Of a stretch of 64,000 nt of DNA, positions 46,792 to 59,457 are shown piece by piece (position 1 is the stretch's first letter; the number at the start of each line of letters is the position of its first letter). The notes under the pieces were generated by a model. The model was not told where the DNA came from. It worked only from the letters and a program-made list of their open reading frames with translations, and made no database searches. Source of the DNA: Spongospora subterranea f. sp. subterranea. Taxonomy: Eukaryota > Endomyxa: Phytomyxea > Phytomyxea > Plasmodiophorida. The position numbers and the translations under genes are program-made. Location: positions 1 to 64,000 of the forward strand of contig JAUGWO010000121.1 in assembly GCA_049724395.1 (NCBI GenBank), written 5' to 3'.

Positions 46792-48282
46792 CTAGAGGAA
46801 GAGACCTTCTATCGTTTGGGATGTACCGCAGCTGCAATAGGGACATTGGAATTGAGACGGCTTTGATATGGAGAGACACAGAACACGTACCACTGTATTG
46901 ACAGACAGCAGATAATGTATTGCAGGGAACAGTTACACGGGGAACCCGTGTAACTGACTGTAACTTTGTTGTAATTGTTACCTAAATTACTACAGTTGGG
47001 GGACTGTTGCCATTCTGTACTGGTAACAGGTTACCGATCGAACAGTGAACAGAATCACACTAGAATCACTAAGGGGTGTGTGAGCTGGTGTGTCGTACAG
47101 TACCCTTGTACTGAAACTGCATGACGCCACAGCTGCAGTTGAGGGGAGGGAATCAGCGACAATGACAAGACGAGTTAGGGGAGCACGGTGACAACAAAAT
47201 TACGAGGTACAATTGCAGGCTACGATGCTTTCGCCGCATTTACATAACTCAAGTACGCCACTCTTCTGAACATAATCATCTGCCAGGAATAGGTGCTCGT
47301 AGTGTCAACCTTCCCGTTTACGAAGAAAGAGAATGCCGTTGGTAATGCCATACTGCGGTATCATATTGTTCCTGAGATAACAAAAGAACAGACAGATTTG
47401 GGTTTCAGGCCCATTTGATCGCGGAGACTGCATGCATTCTCCTCAGCGATCCAGTTAAAAAAAAATCGAATCGTGTTATTGACACGATTGCAGGATGCGA
47501 TTTGAGGCCTCCTAACCAACTCCATTCAAAGCAATGCCTCAAATCTTCATCTGACAGCGGCTAAAACCGTATGATAAACGGGGAAATGTACTTGAGCGAC
47601 TGGTGTGGCAATTTAATGAGACATCATCTGCCGGAATTGTGCTGTCAACTTTGTGGGAGGAAGACCTGCTCTATGAGAGTGCATACTCGCGTGAGAACGG
47701 CGAGGAAACTCGAAAAAGAACGGTCGGATAGCGCAATAGATCTACCACAAGAACGAGACTGAAATTATGTGATAAAACCGAATAAAATCCAATTGCACTT
47801 CATTGAATCCCTGGTTGTGTTTGTAAATGCAGGTACTGTTCCTACTATGTGTCTGCCACGCTCCTTATCTCTTTGAGCTCGTCTCTTTCACGATATGATC
47901 AAACCTGTATAATTATCCCTCCACATTGATACGAACCGTTGATTCGTTAAACTATCAAAACACGATGCAAACAGAAAACAACGATTGGGTTACGATTACA
48001 CAAGGATTTGTTTGAATCAGGACAACACTATTTCATTGTAAAACGAAACCAAGTTCAACAGTTTGACAGGACAAGGGGAGGGTATCCCGACAGCATTCGC
48101 TTGAGGAAGGGTACTGAATATTACCATAAGGCGAAAACCAACCCTTTCGGCCTCGTATCCGATTTGTCAATTTAACCCAGTAATTCCTCAGCGACGAGTA
48201 AAAGACCAGCCCCAGTGCTGACACCGGTGTTGAAATAGATCACAAATTACTGGATTATTTACTGAGACATAACCCGGGCACA
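46792..48282. promoter_or_regulatory. Long upstream region of the cyclase gene with palindromes
   Basis: No gene is supported. About 140 bases upstream of the cyclase start lies a perfect 12-bp inverted repeat with a 3-base loop (46930-46956, arm CAGTTACACGGG). Several further GTTAC/GTAAC motifs, including GGTAAC-AG-GTTACC near 47023-47036, follow within 110 bases. A 63-codon frame at 47571 is unsupported. Confidence 0.5.
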
Positions 48283-48936
48283 TCAATCACTTTCATTGCC
48301 GCTTCTACCATCATCCGAGCATGATGCTGAGCAGTTACCGTCTTCATCAGGATTTATAGCCAACAGATGGGAATGAACACGTAAAGCGTGCATTCGAAGA
48401 TGGGTTCGACGTGAAAATGATTTATCGCAGTTCGGACAGATATGCGGTCGATGACGGGTATGAACCAACTGATGCTTCTTGAGATTGCCTTTATCGGCAA
48501 ACGCACGAACACAGCTGGAACAGCGAAATGGTCTTTCCCCAGTATGAACACGCTCATGCCGGGTACATTCATATCTTGTAGCGAACGCCTTATTGCAATC
48601 GCCACACCCGAATCTTTTGCTACGAACGCGTTTTTTCTTTGACAAATGACCTGGAATAATACCAACAAAACTCTCTCCAGTTTCATCCAGATGGCCCTCA
48701 GATGGATTCCTTATAGTTGGACGAGATGACGAGTCTGCTCCTTCTATTGCCTTCCACGCTCCATTACCGCCTTCGGTTGGCCACTTCGCCCGGAACGCCA
48801 CATCTGTCAACGTTATGAGATGCTTGGTCTGGCTATCGGCCGGTACTCTGGAAGCGGTAGGGATCAGCACGATTCCGGACTCATCCAGACCGCTTTGTAA
48901 TCGCGCCGACTGCATTGCACTTGCCGACAGTGACAA
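48283..48936 (-). CDS. C2H2 zinc finger protein, three fingers
   Basis: A 217-residue single-exon protein. Three contiguous C2H2 fingers lie at about residues 108-190 (CGDCNKAFATRYECTRHERVH, CSSCVRAFADKGNLKKHQLVH, CPNCDKSFSRRTHLRMHALRVH), joined by TGERPF and RHRPHI linkers. The first linker is the classical Kruppel type, which favours sequence-specific DNA binding. The amino-terminal 105 residues are Ser/Thr-rich and disordered, and the acidic tail is Ser-rich. A probable transcription factor; target unknown. Confidence 0.85.
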   Translation of the reverse strand: MSLSASAMQSARLQSGLDESGIVLIPTASRVPADSQTKHLITLTDVAFRAKWPTEGGNGAWKAIEGADSSSRPTIRNPSEGHLDETGESFVGIIPGHLSKKKRVRSKRFGCGDCNKAFATRYECTRHERVHTGERPFRCSSCVRAFADKGNLKKHQLVHTRHRPHICPNCDKSFSRRTHLRMHALRVHSHLLAINPDEDGNCSASCSDDGRSGNESD

Positions 48937-49273
48937 ATATCGGTGGATTGCCCCTCCACCTTTCGATGATTCTACGCCAGGATGATCACGAATCGGTACG
49001 ATATAGATTACGGTTTACGATCGCATGAGTTACGACAAATGGACGGCGACTACACTGAATTATACTACACTACACTGATAATTTCTACCTATTATAGGGG
49101 GTAAGAAATTGACTCAGGTCGATCGTAATTACGTTGGAAACGACAGACAGTTATAGACGGCCTGAAACAGCAACATTGTCGCCACATGACCAAAAGGGTC
49201 CACATATAAGGCACGCAGGGCGTTGATGGAGACAGAACGAGGAGCATTTAATAAACACAAACGCAGACTGGGC
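48937..49273. other. Intergenic
   Basis: No gene seen. Contains a short ACTACACTACACTGA repeat near 49050-49080. Confidence 0.5.
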
Positions 49274-50160
49274 TTAATCGGTTACCATGGCAGTAGATGA
49301 TGGCTCTGATAATGCAGCGATCTTTGAGAGATCACTATCGCGGACTCTCCCGGATTTGAGCAGAGCCTCGAGACGAGAGATTTCGTCAAGACTTTGAGCG
49401 TTAAGAATCGCGGCCTGAGAAAAGAATTATTATGAACATGTAAAAAACCAGATGGGCACAGTGATTACCATTATCATTTTCTTCTGCTCCGGTGTGATTT
49501 GTTGCCTATAGGCATCGTCATCGGCGTCGTCAGTCGGTAAAGACTTCGGTTTGTCTTTAAATAATGCTGCGGCTTTCTGTCTCTCAGACATTGAAACTTT
49601 TTGGAAATCCAAATGCCTCAGCTTAGGAAGGAGGAAAATGACATATAACCTGTAATTGTCCAAAACAGTCACTGGATTTTTGCATAATGACAGTCTTTCA
49701 ATTCCTGTGGAAAACTGTTATTTGCTATTTGTTACAAACTTTAAAGTCATAAGCAAAATATGGACCTGGGAGATCCGCTAATGCGTCCAAATCTTCAAGT
49801 CGCCCCATCTGATTATTGGTCATAATCAGAGTTTCCAAATTAGGTAACGGTCGTCCCAGCGATCGGGCAATTCTCCGGATGCGATTATTGTTCAGCAGCA
49901 GCGATTTCAATCGCTTCATCACAGGAAAATTCTCCAGCTTAATCAAATCATTATCAGATAGATCAATTGCGTCGAACTGATCTTCTGCCGAGCCAAGATT
50001 CTCAATTGCAGGGACTTTTAACCCTGTAGACAGCAAAATGAATCAGTAAACAGAATACATAGATACTAGGGCCACGAATACCTCTAAGATTAAGCTCTCG
50101 TTCGAGGACCGGGTTGATGAAGGCCGGTGCTTGTTGAATGACATCTGCAGTCAACCTCAT
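49274..50160 (-). CDS. SNRPA1: U2 small nuclear ribonucleoprotein A' (LEA1)
   Basis: This LRR protein of the U2 snRNP binds U2B'' and stem-loop IV of U2 snRNA. Exon 1 (50160-50082) encodes MRLTADVIQQAPAFINPVLE and ends in NLRG; an intron at 50024-50081 joins it to LKVPAIENLGSAEDQFDAID. The LRR block (ENFPVMKRLKSLLLNNNRI, NLETLIMTNNQM) and the cap LYVIFLLPKLRHLDFQKV follow human U2A' closely. The last exon (about 49274-49410) carries LNAQSLDEISRLEALLKSG, matching the conserved tail. Short introns also lie near 49410-49470 and 49680-49740. It confirms an active spliceosome suited to the many tiny introns. Confidence 0.92.
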
Positions 50161-50510
50161 TACGAACAGTCACGAGGATAATCGCCCCGAAGATTGCTAT
50201 TGGATTATCACGTGCGTCACGGACTTGACCAAAGTGAATCAACCGACGCTGACAGGACAATTTGTAAAAACCACCTAACACCGCGAAAATGCTTCACGGA
50301 GGAGATACGTTTGCCTGTATTCTGAGCTTTCAGCACAAGTTGCTGAGCATAGGATGGCTAGATTTGATAAGCCCATCAAATTACACTGAATGTGAGAAGA
50401 TAATCACAAACAATCTGGCAAGGAATCCAGCAAGCCTGAACGCTGGCCACTTCCACACTAAGTACACCGTATTCAAAAAACGAAATCAATGCAGAATTGG
50501 ATATGTCAAT
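50161..50510. other. Intergenic
   Basis: No gene is supported. A plus-strand frame at 50289-50633 overlaps the tRNA and is not credible. Confidence 0.5.
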
Positions 50511-50583
50511 GCCTCGTTGGCCAAGTTGGCAAGGCGCTCCCTTAGTAAGGGAGAGATCATGTGTTCGAATCACATACGAGGCA
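50511..50583 (+). tRNA. tRNA-Thr (AGT)
   Basis: Full cloverleaf of 73 nt without intron. The acceptor stem is GCCTCGT/ACGAGGC. The D arm has GCC/GGC with AAGTTGGCAA. The anticodon stem CTCCC/GGGAG encloses the loop TTAGTAA (anticodon AGT). The T arm is ATGTG-TTCGAAT-CACAT and the discriminator base is A. CCA is not encoded, as expected in eukaryotes. Confidence 0.96.
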
Positions 50584-50587
50584 AGCG

Positions 50588-50594
50588 TTTTTTT
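50588..50594 (+). terminator. RNA polymerase III terminator
   Basis: Run of seven T starting five bases after the tRNA-Thr gene. Confidence 0.9.
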
Positions 50595-50640
50595 CAATCA
50601 AACCACAACAATTTAATTTTTAGCGTTGACTGAAGTCTCA

Positions 50641-50940
50641 TTAAACGTGAATCGTCTGTTCGCTGACGGTCTCTGGAACGGTGGGTCCTTGTTGTTTTTT
50701 GCCACAGCTTTGAGATTGCGATCCAAATCTGAGATTGTAACACGACAAACAAAAACCAGCAGTACAACTTCTATGAGGTCCTTGTTGGGCGTTGATAAAC
50801 AATGGCGGCCTTTGCGAGCGAGTACCTACAAAATACTGTCCTTCTGGGCAACTTTCGTCAAGCGTCCGGAGAGTCTTCATCTCTGTTGCGTCGGAAATGG
50901 ACCCATCGACCTCTACAGCTGCTATCCTACTTAAGTCACT
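50641..50940 (-). CDS. Possible small Cys-containing protein
   Basis: An open minus-strand frame reads IAAVEVDGSISDATEMKTL into a segment with spaced cysteines (CTAGFCLSCYNLRFGSQ, SC) and ends at 50641. It lies just downstream of the cotransporter gene on the same strand. No family recognised, and the start is unclear (Met at 50880 is the first in frame). Confidence 0.25.
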   Translation of the reverse strand, partial: SDLSRIAAVEVDGSISDATEMKTLRTLDESCPEGQYFVGTRSQRPPLFINAQQGPHRSCTAGFCLSCYNLRFGSQSQSCGKKQQGPTVPETVSEQTIHV

Positions 50941-51042
50941 ATGACGTTAATTGCTATGGCCATTACTTTGATATGAAGAAATCTGACATGTTTGTATGTT
51001 CACATTAGACAATGATTTCGAAGCGAATAGGTGCAGGCAAAA

Positions 51043-54000
51043 TTACAGCTCAGTAGATAGAACATTAGTTTGGTTTCCTCTCAGCAAAAAAGTCGTCGCC
51101 TTTGAGCAAGATAGGCAGTCAAGCCATGCCATGTATCGAACAGAGGAATATGAGATGTTAGGAACAGGTACTGTGACAACTGAGAAAAGGGATGCACTGG
51201 ATGATGCGCGGACCAAATCGCTCAAGTGCAAAATCTTTAAAGTTAGCTTATCAAGTGGCAAATATTCGGATAAGGTCGCAAAACGTTCTCGCATCAACTC
51301 CGACGGCTGGAAATCGCCGCGAATGTCCAAAGATACCTCTAAAGGTATAACTTCAGCGGGTATGCGCAATTTCCTCACCAAACTGAAAAAGTCAATGCGA
51401 CATGGCAATCGATAGAGTTGGACATCTTACCCAACCATCTTGGCTGCTTCCCGCCCAGACCTAGAAGTTACAACAGTCATCACGCGTAGGGTGATATGTT
51501 GACGTCGCAGCTTGGGCGATTTTGTAAGAAGATATGCAATCAATATTGTCAGACCACCGTCATCAAACAGCCACCAAACATCAATGAAACGAGACTCGAT
51601 TCTATCAATATGGAAGTTTTCAGGGTTTCTAATAATGGCAATACCAGAATTCAGACTGAATATGGTACGAAGAATATACACATATTCATCCAAGGAAACA
51701 TTACTGCTGGACGGGCATACATTCCAATTATTTTTGAACCCTAGATTAAGATTGAGTCATCATATGTCGAAACGAACATCCATAAATTACCGAGGCAGAC
51801 AACGTTTGTGATCAGATGAGGAGTCAGACCGGACGTCATGATGAGGGATCGAACTCCCTCGGTTAGTGTACGTGAGGCTACAGATGTAGCAAACCCCTTT
51901 ACATGTAAAGAGTTAAGATAGTCTTGTAAATTTTCTCTAAAGGATGAAAAATTCGATAACAGCTTCAAATTGTCTACTTGATCGTTTCCAAGCTGATTGC
52001 AACGCCGATTCAATGCAATGAATTCAAATGCACATAGCCGTACCGCTGGTTCCACAACAATATACGCAAACGTCATGAGGCCGCGACCAGTGCGAATTAG
52101 GCTTGCCACCCGAATCAATTCTACGTATTCACCAGGACTTCCGCATAAAACTAATATATTAGGTCTAAAACAAACATCAACAACGAAAACCGAAATGATC
52201 CCTCAAAAACCTATAAGCCTTCGACGACTGTGAAGCATGCTTCAGATTTTCCAGAGAACGAATGACAGCGGCAAATGCCACAGCATCACCTGCGGAGCCC
52301 CAATTGGATTTCGTTTTTTTAGTGACTTTAGCGATATACTGTCAGGATTATTGGCTTTAAATGGCAAATCGATATGTATTTTGATACTTACTTTATACAG
52401 GGCCAATCCAAGCAAAATTGACGTTAAGGACGCATATGGATTGACGAACACCATAGTAAAAGCGCATTGAAAAAATCCAAACAAAGATACCCATTTGTTG
52501 ATGTACTTAAACGTAGGTCTCCAACCGGGTGAAGCCGATAAGGCAGTTGCAAACACTGCATAATTGATAAGCTAAAAACATGCAAATTCAGTAATTTACT
52601 ATAAGAGTTTGTAAGTTTCGATCTCACCATAAACAGTAGCAAATTGGAACCTGAAGACAACCTCGCTGCGGAGTTCACTGATCCCAGAAGAATCTAATGA
52701 TCAGGTTAGGGACAACAATGACAAACAGCCCGTTGATACCCCGAGAATAGGAGCAAAGCAGATACAAAAATATGCATTGATTAATCGTTGGATTGGGACT
52801 GGCGTTAGTGTTTGCGACGGCGTTGATAGGAGCTTTAACTTGTTTACCGGACGTTCCAACATAAGGCAACGAATTTAGAAACCGATTCATGAATGGGAAC
52901 AGCTGATCTCGGCATATCGCCAAGAGAATTCTGGGACCGGAAACTAATGACCCGAGTGCTGATGTAAGGGTAGAGGCGTAGATTCCAAAATATACCAGGG
53001 GGCTCCACAGTGATGCATCCACCATTATAGTATTCCGAAAAATTAGTCCTTCTTTGCCGTCTACCTAGTACCTATGTCAACATTGTTGCGTTGAATTGAA
53101 TGAAACGTGGTCGTACCTGGCGAACGCAGGATGAACCTAATATCCAGCCGGAGATAATGTAAACTGATGAGCTGATGATGATGGAGATTAACATTCCTAA
53201 AGGATACGACCTTTCTGGATTCTAGGTCAAGGGAAGATTAGAGTAATTTTTCAAGTTATTAGCAACTAACTTTCAGTTCCGCATAAACTGTGGTGGCGGC
53301 AGTAAACCTGCAATTAAACAATGAATGGCGAAAACATTTGTGAATATATCAAGATTACCCAGTCATAGCCGGGAAGAAAAGAATAGTAATAGACATTACT
53401 GATGTTCCACTCGTCAGATCTGGACCGAAGTTGTTCCAGAAAAGTTTAGATGACGCTCCAACAAAACCCACATCCACTTTGGGAGGAGTTAAGAACGCAC
53501 CGAGATAAATTGACGCCAAACATAAAACCATCAACAGTAAAAACGACGTATATGCCTAAAACATGGTCAATAAACCGTGCTCATTGTCATTTTTTCGCAA
53601 ATGCGCACTTTGGAAACCATTTCCACGCCGACCGTGATCACGACAATCAAGACTACTAGAGTCACGTAGCCGATAATTTGCACATCCCATCCAGACGAAC
53701 TCAATGTCAATCCAGGATAGTATGACTATGCGTATAAATGAGGAGACTGCCGTTTCATCACGACAGTATGATACATGAAGGTGCATTAACAAGGCTTCGG
53801 AAAAAGCAACGATGAAGATTGACGTATCGGCAGCATGACTTAGAACCATCAATGTCCCAATGGCTCCACCAAACTTTGGACCAAGCGAACGGGAAATCCT
53901 GAACGTTTTCAAAAACGGCATGTAATGAACATTGTACCTCCCCAGAACTTACATGTAATATGCCCCACCTGGATGAGGAGCTCCGTTTGTGGCGATTGCG

Positions 54001-54753
54001 CTGAGAGAGAGAGCTGTGGTGATCGTTATCATAGCACAACTTGAGATTCTGAGATGAGTATAAGCAAGTTACCGTTCGAAAGTGAGGGCAATCTAACATT
54101 AATGTTCCCAGCGCAATCCCAGCTTGACCAAACGTCACGCCAAGTCGTAAGAACATCATTCCGCTGAATATTTGCATCAAATTTCTAGAGACAACCCCTT
54201 CCCAAATGCCGAGCGACCCCGTTTGCGTCATCAAAAGACTCTCAGTTCTGAGCAGTGGGTCCCCCGTGCCTGTGATATGTTTCCTATCTTCTAGAATAGC
54301 AGGTCGTGGGCCGAACAGAAGATCATTCAAAGTTGGGATTGCTCTCGAATTAGATATTGCAACGTATGTCATTAAAGAGGGCAGAGCATCGCAAATTTGA
54401 GGATTTTCCTTTGACGAGCCTACTATCTGGCGATCTGATTCGGGAGCAGAAAACACGTCAAACAGGTCGAGATTAACTGGCCTATCCACGTTGTGCAATC
54501 CATCACTATACTTGATAGTGCGGTACTGGTCTGGCAAATCCGCTTTGTCTCCATGGCATCTCAAAGAATCACCAAGCGGTCCGAGACCGGAATTGCTTTT
54601 CGAGTGCGATACAGACCGATTTTTCAATGATTCTGTTGGGAGAGCGCATAGCTTTTGTAAACCGGTGATTTGATTGACCGAGGATATGACTGGACAAACA
54701 GCGTCGTCATCGTCGGCTAGATTCTTCTGATCCATGCTTGGCACCTGGTCCAT
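51043..54753 (-). CDS. Cation-chloride cotransporter (SLC12 family)
   Basis: A multi-exon gene for an electroneutral Na/K-Cl-type symporter. The soluble amino end carries [16 protein letters not shown], followed by [20 protein letters not shown] and [19 protein letters not shown], the family's first membrane segment. Later exons carry [59 protein letters not shown] and [16 protein letters not shown]. The cytosolic end shows the SLC12 signatures [32 protein letters not shown] and the terminal YMAWLDCLS with [14 protein letters not shown]. The most likely start is the Met at 54753. Which subfamily (KCC, NKCC or CCC) cannot be settled by eye. Confidence 0.9.
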
Positions 54754-55208
54754 AAATACATATATATGGCGGTATATCAATGACAGGCCGAACGTCGTAA
54801 AATGATGATCAGATTAACATCATGCCGAAACTGAACCGGAATTAACGTTATGAGAACGGTGACTGTAAGTGGATGGATCTTGTCTACGCCTTGACTGGAT
54901 CATCCCCTCGAATTGCACTGACTGCGCAGCCCATTGAAGGCTCCGGCACATACAACTGTAATATTAACATGATATCGGTATCTTTGCTTTCAAAAACACT
55001 AGTCTGCGATCGTGTTGTGTTTTGTGGAAAGACTGGGTTTAGGTGAAGGAGAACAGTTTAGGCGGGCAAATATAGATGCTTCGATCGCAGAACTTGTACT
55101 GTTTTTTAGCAAACGAACGTTAGCGGTGGTGTTGCTTGGAGTCATCGTTGGTTATCCCGGCATTGCTTTACATATTCAGCTTTAATAAGTCTAGAAGTAT
55201 TGAATAAC
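54754..55208. promoter_or_regulatory. Divergent promoter region
   Basis: Separates the minus-strand cotransporter and the plus-strand NT-C2 gene. No gene or defined element seen. Confidence 0.35.
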
Positions 55209-56902
55209 ATGGCGTTCCTTATTCGATTAGCTAAACATCAAGGCGCAGAATGCAAACATATGATTTTTCAGTTGCACGTTCTAACATTAAAGACATCGCG
55301 ACCGCTGAAGGATCCAGTATATGTGGAATGGGTTCGCGGGTCCCATAAAGTCGTTTCTGCACCCTCGACCAACGCAAATGAATGTTTATGCACATTGGAC
55401 TGTCACCTTGAGATGAATGCGACCATGTTTTTTAAATCCAATGGCGAAGATTTTCAACCTAAGCTCAGTAAAATTGTCTTCAAAACTCGGGAAAACGCAT
55501 CAGCTTCCTCAAAGTTGATGGGTGAGATATCTCTGGATTTAGCAGAGCATGCATCGACGACACCGTTTCATCTTCAGCTACCTCTGAAAAAGTGTAAAGA
55601 TAAAAATGTGATTGTCGATGTTTGCATTTCAGCTCATGACTCCGATCACGAGTAAGCAAAATTGTTTGTAAGCTGTAGTTTGATGTTGACATGGTTTTAC
55701 TAGTCACGTTGCTCAATCGCAAGCCGAATCGTACCATCAAGATTCGACAACTGTGTCAGAACAGGAGCACTCCCAACATTCTCATATTGAACCGTCGTTA
55801 CCTATTGAACCAAATATTGCTTTAAGCGAGCCTACTCAAACCAATCCTGCCTCTATAAAAGTCAACGTTATGCCAGAGAATGCAGAGGTTGAGGAACCCA
55901 GAATGACGCCTGCAGAAGCATTTTTAACAGCTCAAGTCTTCAAACTGAGAAAAGATATTAAGACACTTGAAGAACGACAGACTAAACTGTTGGAGAAAGA
56001 ACAACGATTATGCACAGTGCAGGAAGAAAATGAACAGTTAAAAAGTGATTTGATGCTGTTAAAAAAGAGATGACCCTCCAGACCCAGAGCAAAATAACAA
56101 CCAGCAAGCTTCTGATAATTCCGAAGCACCTTTACCAGCAGAGACACCTTTGGTATCTGTTGAAGACCAACTCGAAGATGCTAAAGTCCTTCATAACCTA
56201 CTAATCAATGACAAGCAAGCACTGGAAAAGCAGGTTAATGAATATAAGACGATGATTCAGAGCATGCTAAACTTAACGAGAGAAGTAAAGCAGCATATGG
56301 AGGTCAAGACAAGCATTGCTGGCGACCTACAACTAACGCAGCTCGCTGCTAAATATGGGTTGACCGGTAACGAATACCTCTCCAACGTTGAACGCATCGT
56401 GACTGCGTGCTTCGATGCTCGTACCGAGCTCCGCGAAAGGGAAGCTCAAGTACAGCGAATAGGACAGCAGCAAGAACAAGTGATATTGAAGTGGAAGATG
56501 CTTGCCGGAAAAGTCGTCAGAATTTCCAACGACGGCGAAGTTGAAGAGATTGATGCTCGTTTGGTGGCGCCAACCAATCGCAGGTTAAGTCAAATGAATG
56601 CCAGCATGGAAGCGGAGATAAAGGACGCTAAGAACGCTTTTGACAATAGCTGCAGCGTTCTGAGACTTGAAATAGCGCAACTGAAGGAACAACTGCTAGC
56701 TGAAAAAGCGAAGAGTAGTTACGAAATGGTCACGAAATCTGAGAGTTATCAGTTAGAGCAGCAACTGCTTGAGGCCAAAGTAAAACTTGCCGATTTGATC
56801 GATGCGTTCAATTCGCTGGAACAAGAAAATCAACAAATCAAAGAACAAATATCACAACAAGAACGATTATTTAAATTCAACAAAGGCTTAAAATTATTAT
56901 AA
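55209..56902 (+). CDS. NT-C2 domain and coiled-coil protein
   Basis: Residues 1-145 resemble the NT-C2 domain of EEIG1, EHBP1 and related proteins (HMIFQLHVLTLKTSRPL, VYVEWVRGSHKVVS, then a KLMGEISLDLAEH strand), which bind membranes or cytoskeletal partners. An intron at about 55652-55705 (TAAGCA donor side, TACTAG acceptor) joins it to a Glu/Pro/Ser-rich linker. Two long coiled coils follow, residues 240-290 and 330-560. Between them the frame changes near 56070: either a 37-base intron (GTGATT to TCCAG) or one extra A in an A6 run would fix it. EEIG1-type proteins pair NT-C2 with coiled coils, so the family call fits, but the precise orthologue is unknown. Confidence 0.65.
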
Positions 56903-56967
56903 ACTAAAACTTTTATAAGCACGCTTGTGATTTGTATTGTATAAACGTGGTGCTGGCGCTGGGAGAC

Positions 56968-59192
56968 TCATGGTGTGCAACGATTAGGGTCGCGAGGAAA
57001 CAATGAGGCAAGACGAATATTCTTTAAGCCACAGAACAGCATTGCAACGCGCTCTAGACCGATACCGGCGCCACCATGAGGAGGAGATCCGGATTTAAAC
57101 GAATCAGTATACGACTGAATTGTATCAATTGGAATTGCGGGCACCTGAATGGAGAGAACATAAGAATGGATGACATGGCTTTGAATATGGAGCAGACGTT
57201 AGCAAGGGCACGTTCAACTAAGAGTTGGTGATCATGGATACGTTGGGCGCCCGATGTGATCTCTTCACCTCGGAGGAAAACATCGTAGGAGTTCGAAAAA
57301 CGTGGGTCATCGGCACACGGCATCGTGTAGAATGGCCTTGCCGACATCGGATACCGATCGACAATGTAGAAGTCGGTGTTATATTTGGCTTTAACAAGCA
57401 CACCCAGTCGCTTTTCCTATACTGCTATGTGAGATGAACGTGAAGGTTTATCGAATCGCGACGGTAACAAGAAGTACATGACCATCAGTCATGTTGAAAC
57501 ATACCATCGAAAGCAACAAGCATGAGTGGAACAAAAAATTCAGCAACTACACGCGAAGTGGAACAAATAATCCAACAAGTTTTCCGTAAAAAAAAATACG
57601 AACACGATATCACCTGAGGAGTCGAGATATCGACGAATTCGTCAGCTTCCTTGTCACCGTCTTCTCGTAACATTCGAATAGCATCTGAGAAGTGCAGGAC
57701 AAGAGGCTCGTCGGGATAAACCAGCCGTTCGAATGGATATTGAGTGCAAATTAGGTCGAGATCGGCGCCGTTCTTCGCATGCAGACTGTCGAATACGTGC
57801 TTGAATAGGCTACCTAACACCATTTGAGAAGATTATTCGGCAAAAAGAACATTGGAGTTACCAAGAGTTTCTAAAACCTCATGATAATGCTCTTTAATTT
57901 CTTGTTCGAAATCAAGTCCAGTGAACTCGCACATATGGCGATGAGTAAAACTACGTTCCGAACGAAACACGGGGCCAATCTCGAACACGCCATGCAAGTC
58001 GCCATTCATACACATCTGTTTGTAAAGCTGAGGAGACTAACCTCGGGCAACAATACATTAGAGAAGTCATAATCAGTGAATATATATTTGCTGACCTGTG
58101 CAAGGAAGGCGGGGTTGCCGAAATAGTCCAATTTAAACACATCGGCACCTCCTTCCGAAGCGGCACTGATTAGTTTTGGTGTGTGAACCTCGATGAAGTC
58201 GCGTTGAAGAAAGTATTCACGAAAATAGGTTCCAACTATTAGAATTTTGATGATGCATACCCACGAGACAGTAAATTGATTACCTGCACTTTGCACCCGA
58301 AAGATGGCGTGGTTGGCGGACGCACGAAGATCCAGCCATCGATTGTCCAGACGGATCGTTCGGCCAACAGTAGCCATGCCATCACTTTGCGCATTCTCGT
58401 CATCGACATCGTCGGCGACAGGACGCTTAGCATCAGCAATTTGCATAGTAAGAACCGGAGTCGAAGCCGACACCACGAAAAATTTCATGATCTGAAAACA
58501 GAAATTAGATGAAAAAGAATACAAACTCTAAGAAAATTTGTAGTTTTTGACCAAAGGGTTATCTGGATGTAAACCCTAATCAAAAAACCCCAACCTGGAT
58601 TTCGATTAGCGACTGCGATGCGCTCGTGACAGGTGGATCGGCCAGCATGATTTGGCCGAAAACATCAACGATTGATTCAACAGGAACCTTGCCAATGTAT
58701 TTGATCATATCGCGAGGCGTCTGATCATCTTCAGCCGCTATGGCTTGAACCGAATATGGGGTTTGACGTAGTAGGGCAAAGCACCGTTTACCTGGAGGCG
58801 AAAATTAATAAGAGTACAAGAACGGAATATTGCCGAACCAGTTGCACGAACAGCTTCCAGTCGTGCCCGAATCCAAACGTGTTGACCAACGGATGGTGTA
58901 TCAAGTTTGCTGGCCGATACCCATTGGCGTTGGCTGCGGAAACCAGATTGGACCATGGGCAAATCCCCAAACTGTTCTTTTGTATAGTCATTAACCACTA
59001 TTACCGCGCGATTCTATGTTCGCACGAGAAAATACCATAAGATTTGAGGTATAGGAAAACTGAAAATGAGGGTAAGAAACTTACCGCCGCTTCAGCGGCT
59101 TTCGCCTTGCGAGCCTCTTTCTCGGCTTTTCGAGCATTTTTCGCAGCCTTCTTAGGGTCGATGGCCAGTTCTCCCATTTGATCCACAACCAT
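56968..59192 (-). CDS. DARS1: Cytosolic aspartyl-tRNA synthetase
   Basis: A class IIb synthetase charging tRNA-Asp. From Met at 59192 there is a Lys/Ala-rich amino-terminal helix typical of the eukaryotic cytosolic enzyme. The OB-fold anticodon-binding domain follows ([16 protein letters not shown], with a linking exon), then [11 protein letters not shown]. Motif 1 is [21 protein letters not shown]. Motif 2 is [12 protein letters not shown] with [14 protein letters not shown]. Near the end come [25 protein letters not shown] and motif 3 ([10 protein letters not shown]), and the carboxy end is [10 protein letters not shown]. At least six short introns interrupt it. A longer open frame up to 59414 would add an unlikely Cys-rich leader, so I prefer 59192. 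Confidence 0.94.
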
Positions 59193-59457
59193 CTTCGATG
59201 ACGTTGGCCCGCCGGTAAATGCGACTTGCCGAGTCCGTGACGGACACCGGGTAAGTCGTCTACTGCTGCAAGTAACGCACAGACAGTGTGCAGTACCCGA
59301 GTCGGGTGAAGATGTCGGGACCCGACCGACATCTTCACTGTTTACGCAAAATGTTAAACAGGCGCCAATTACAGAGAATGTGCTCTTTATAGACAACACA
59401 TCGATGGCGTTCATGAATTAAAGATGCTTGGATGAAGACAATGAAAGCTTCTTCAGC

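Noticed and set aside
50996-51415. Plus-strand frame of 139 residues
   Set aside because: It is antisense to the conserved carboxy end of the cotransporter.
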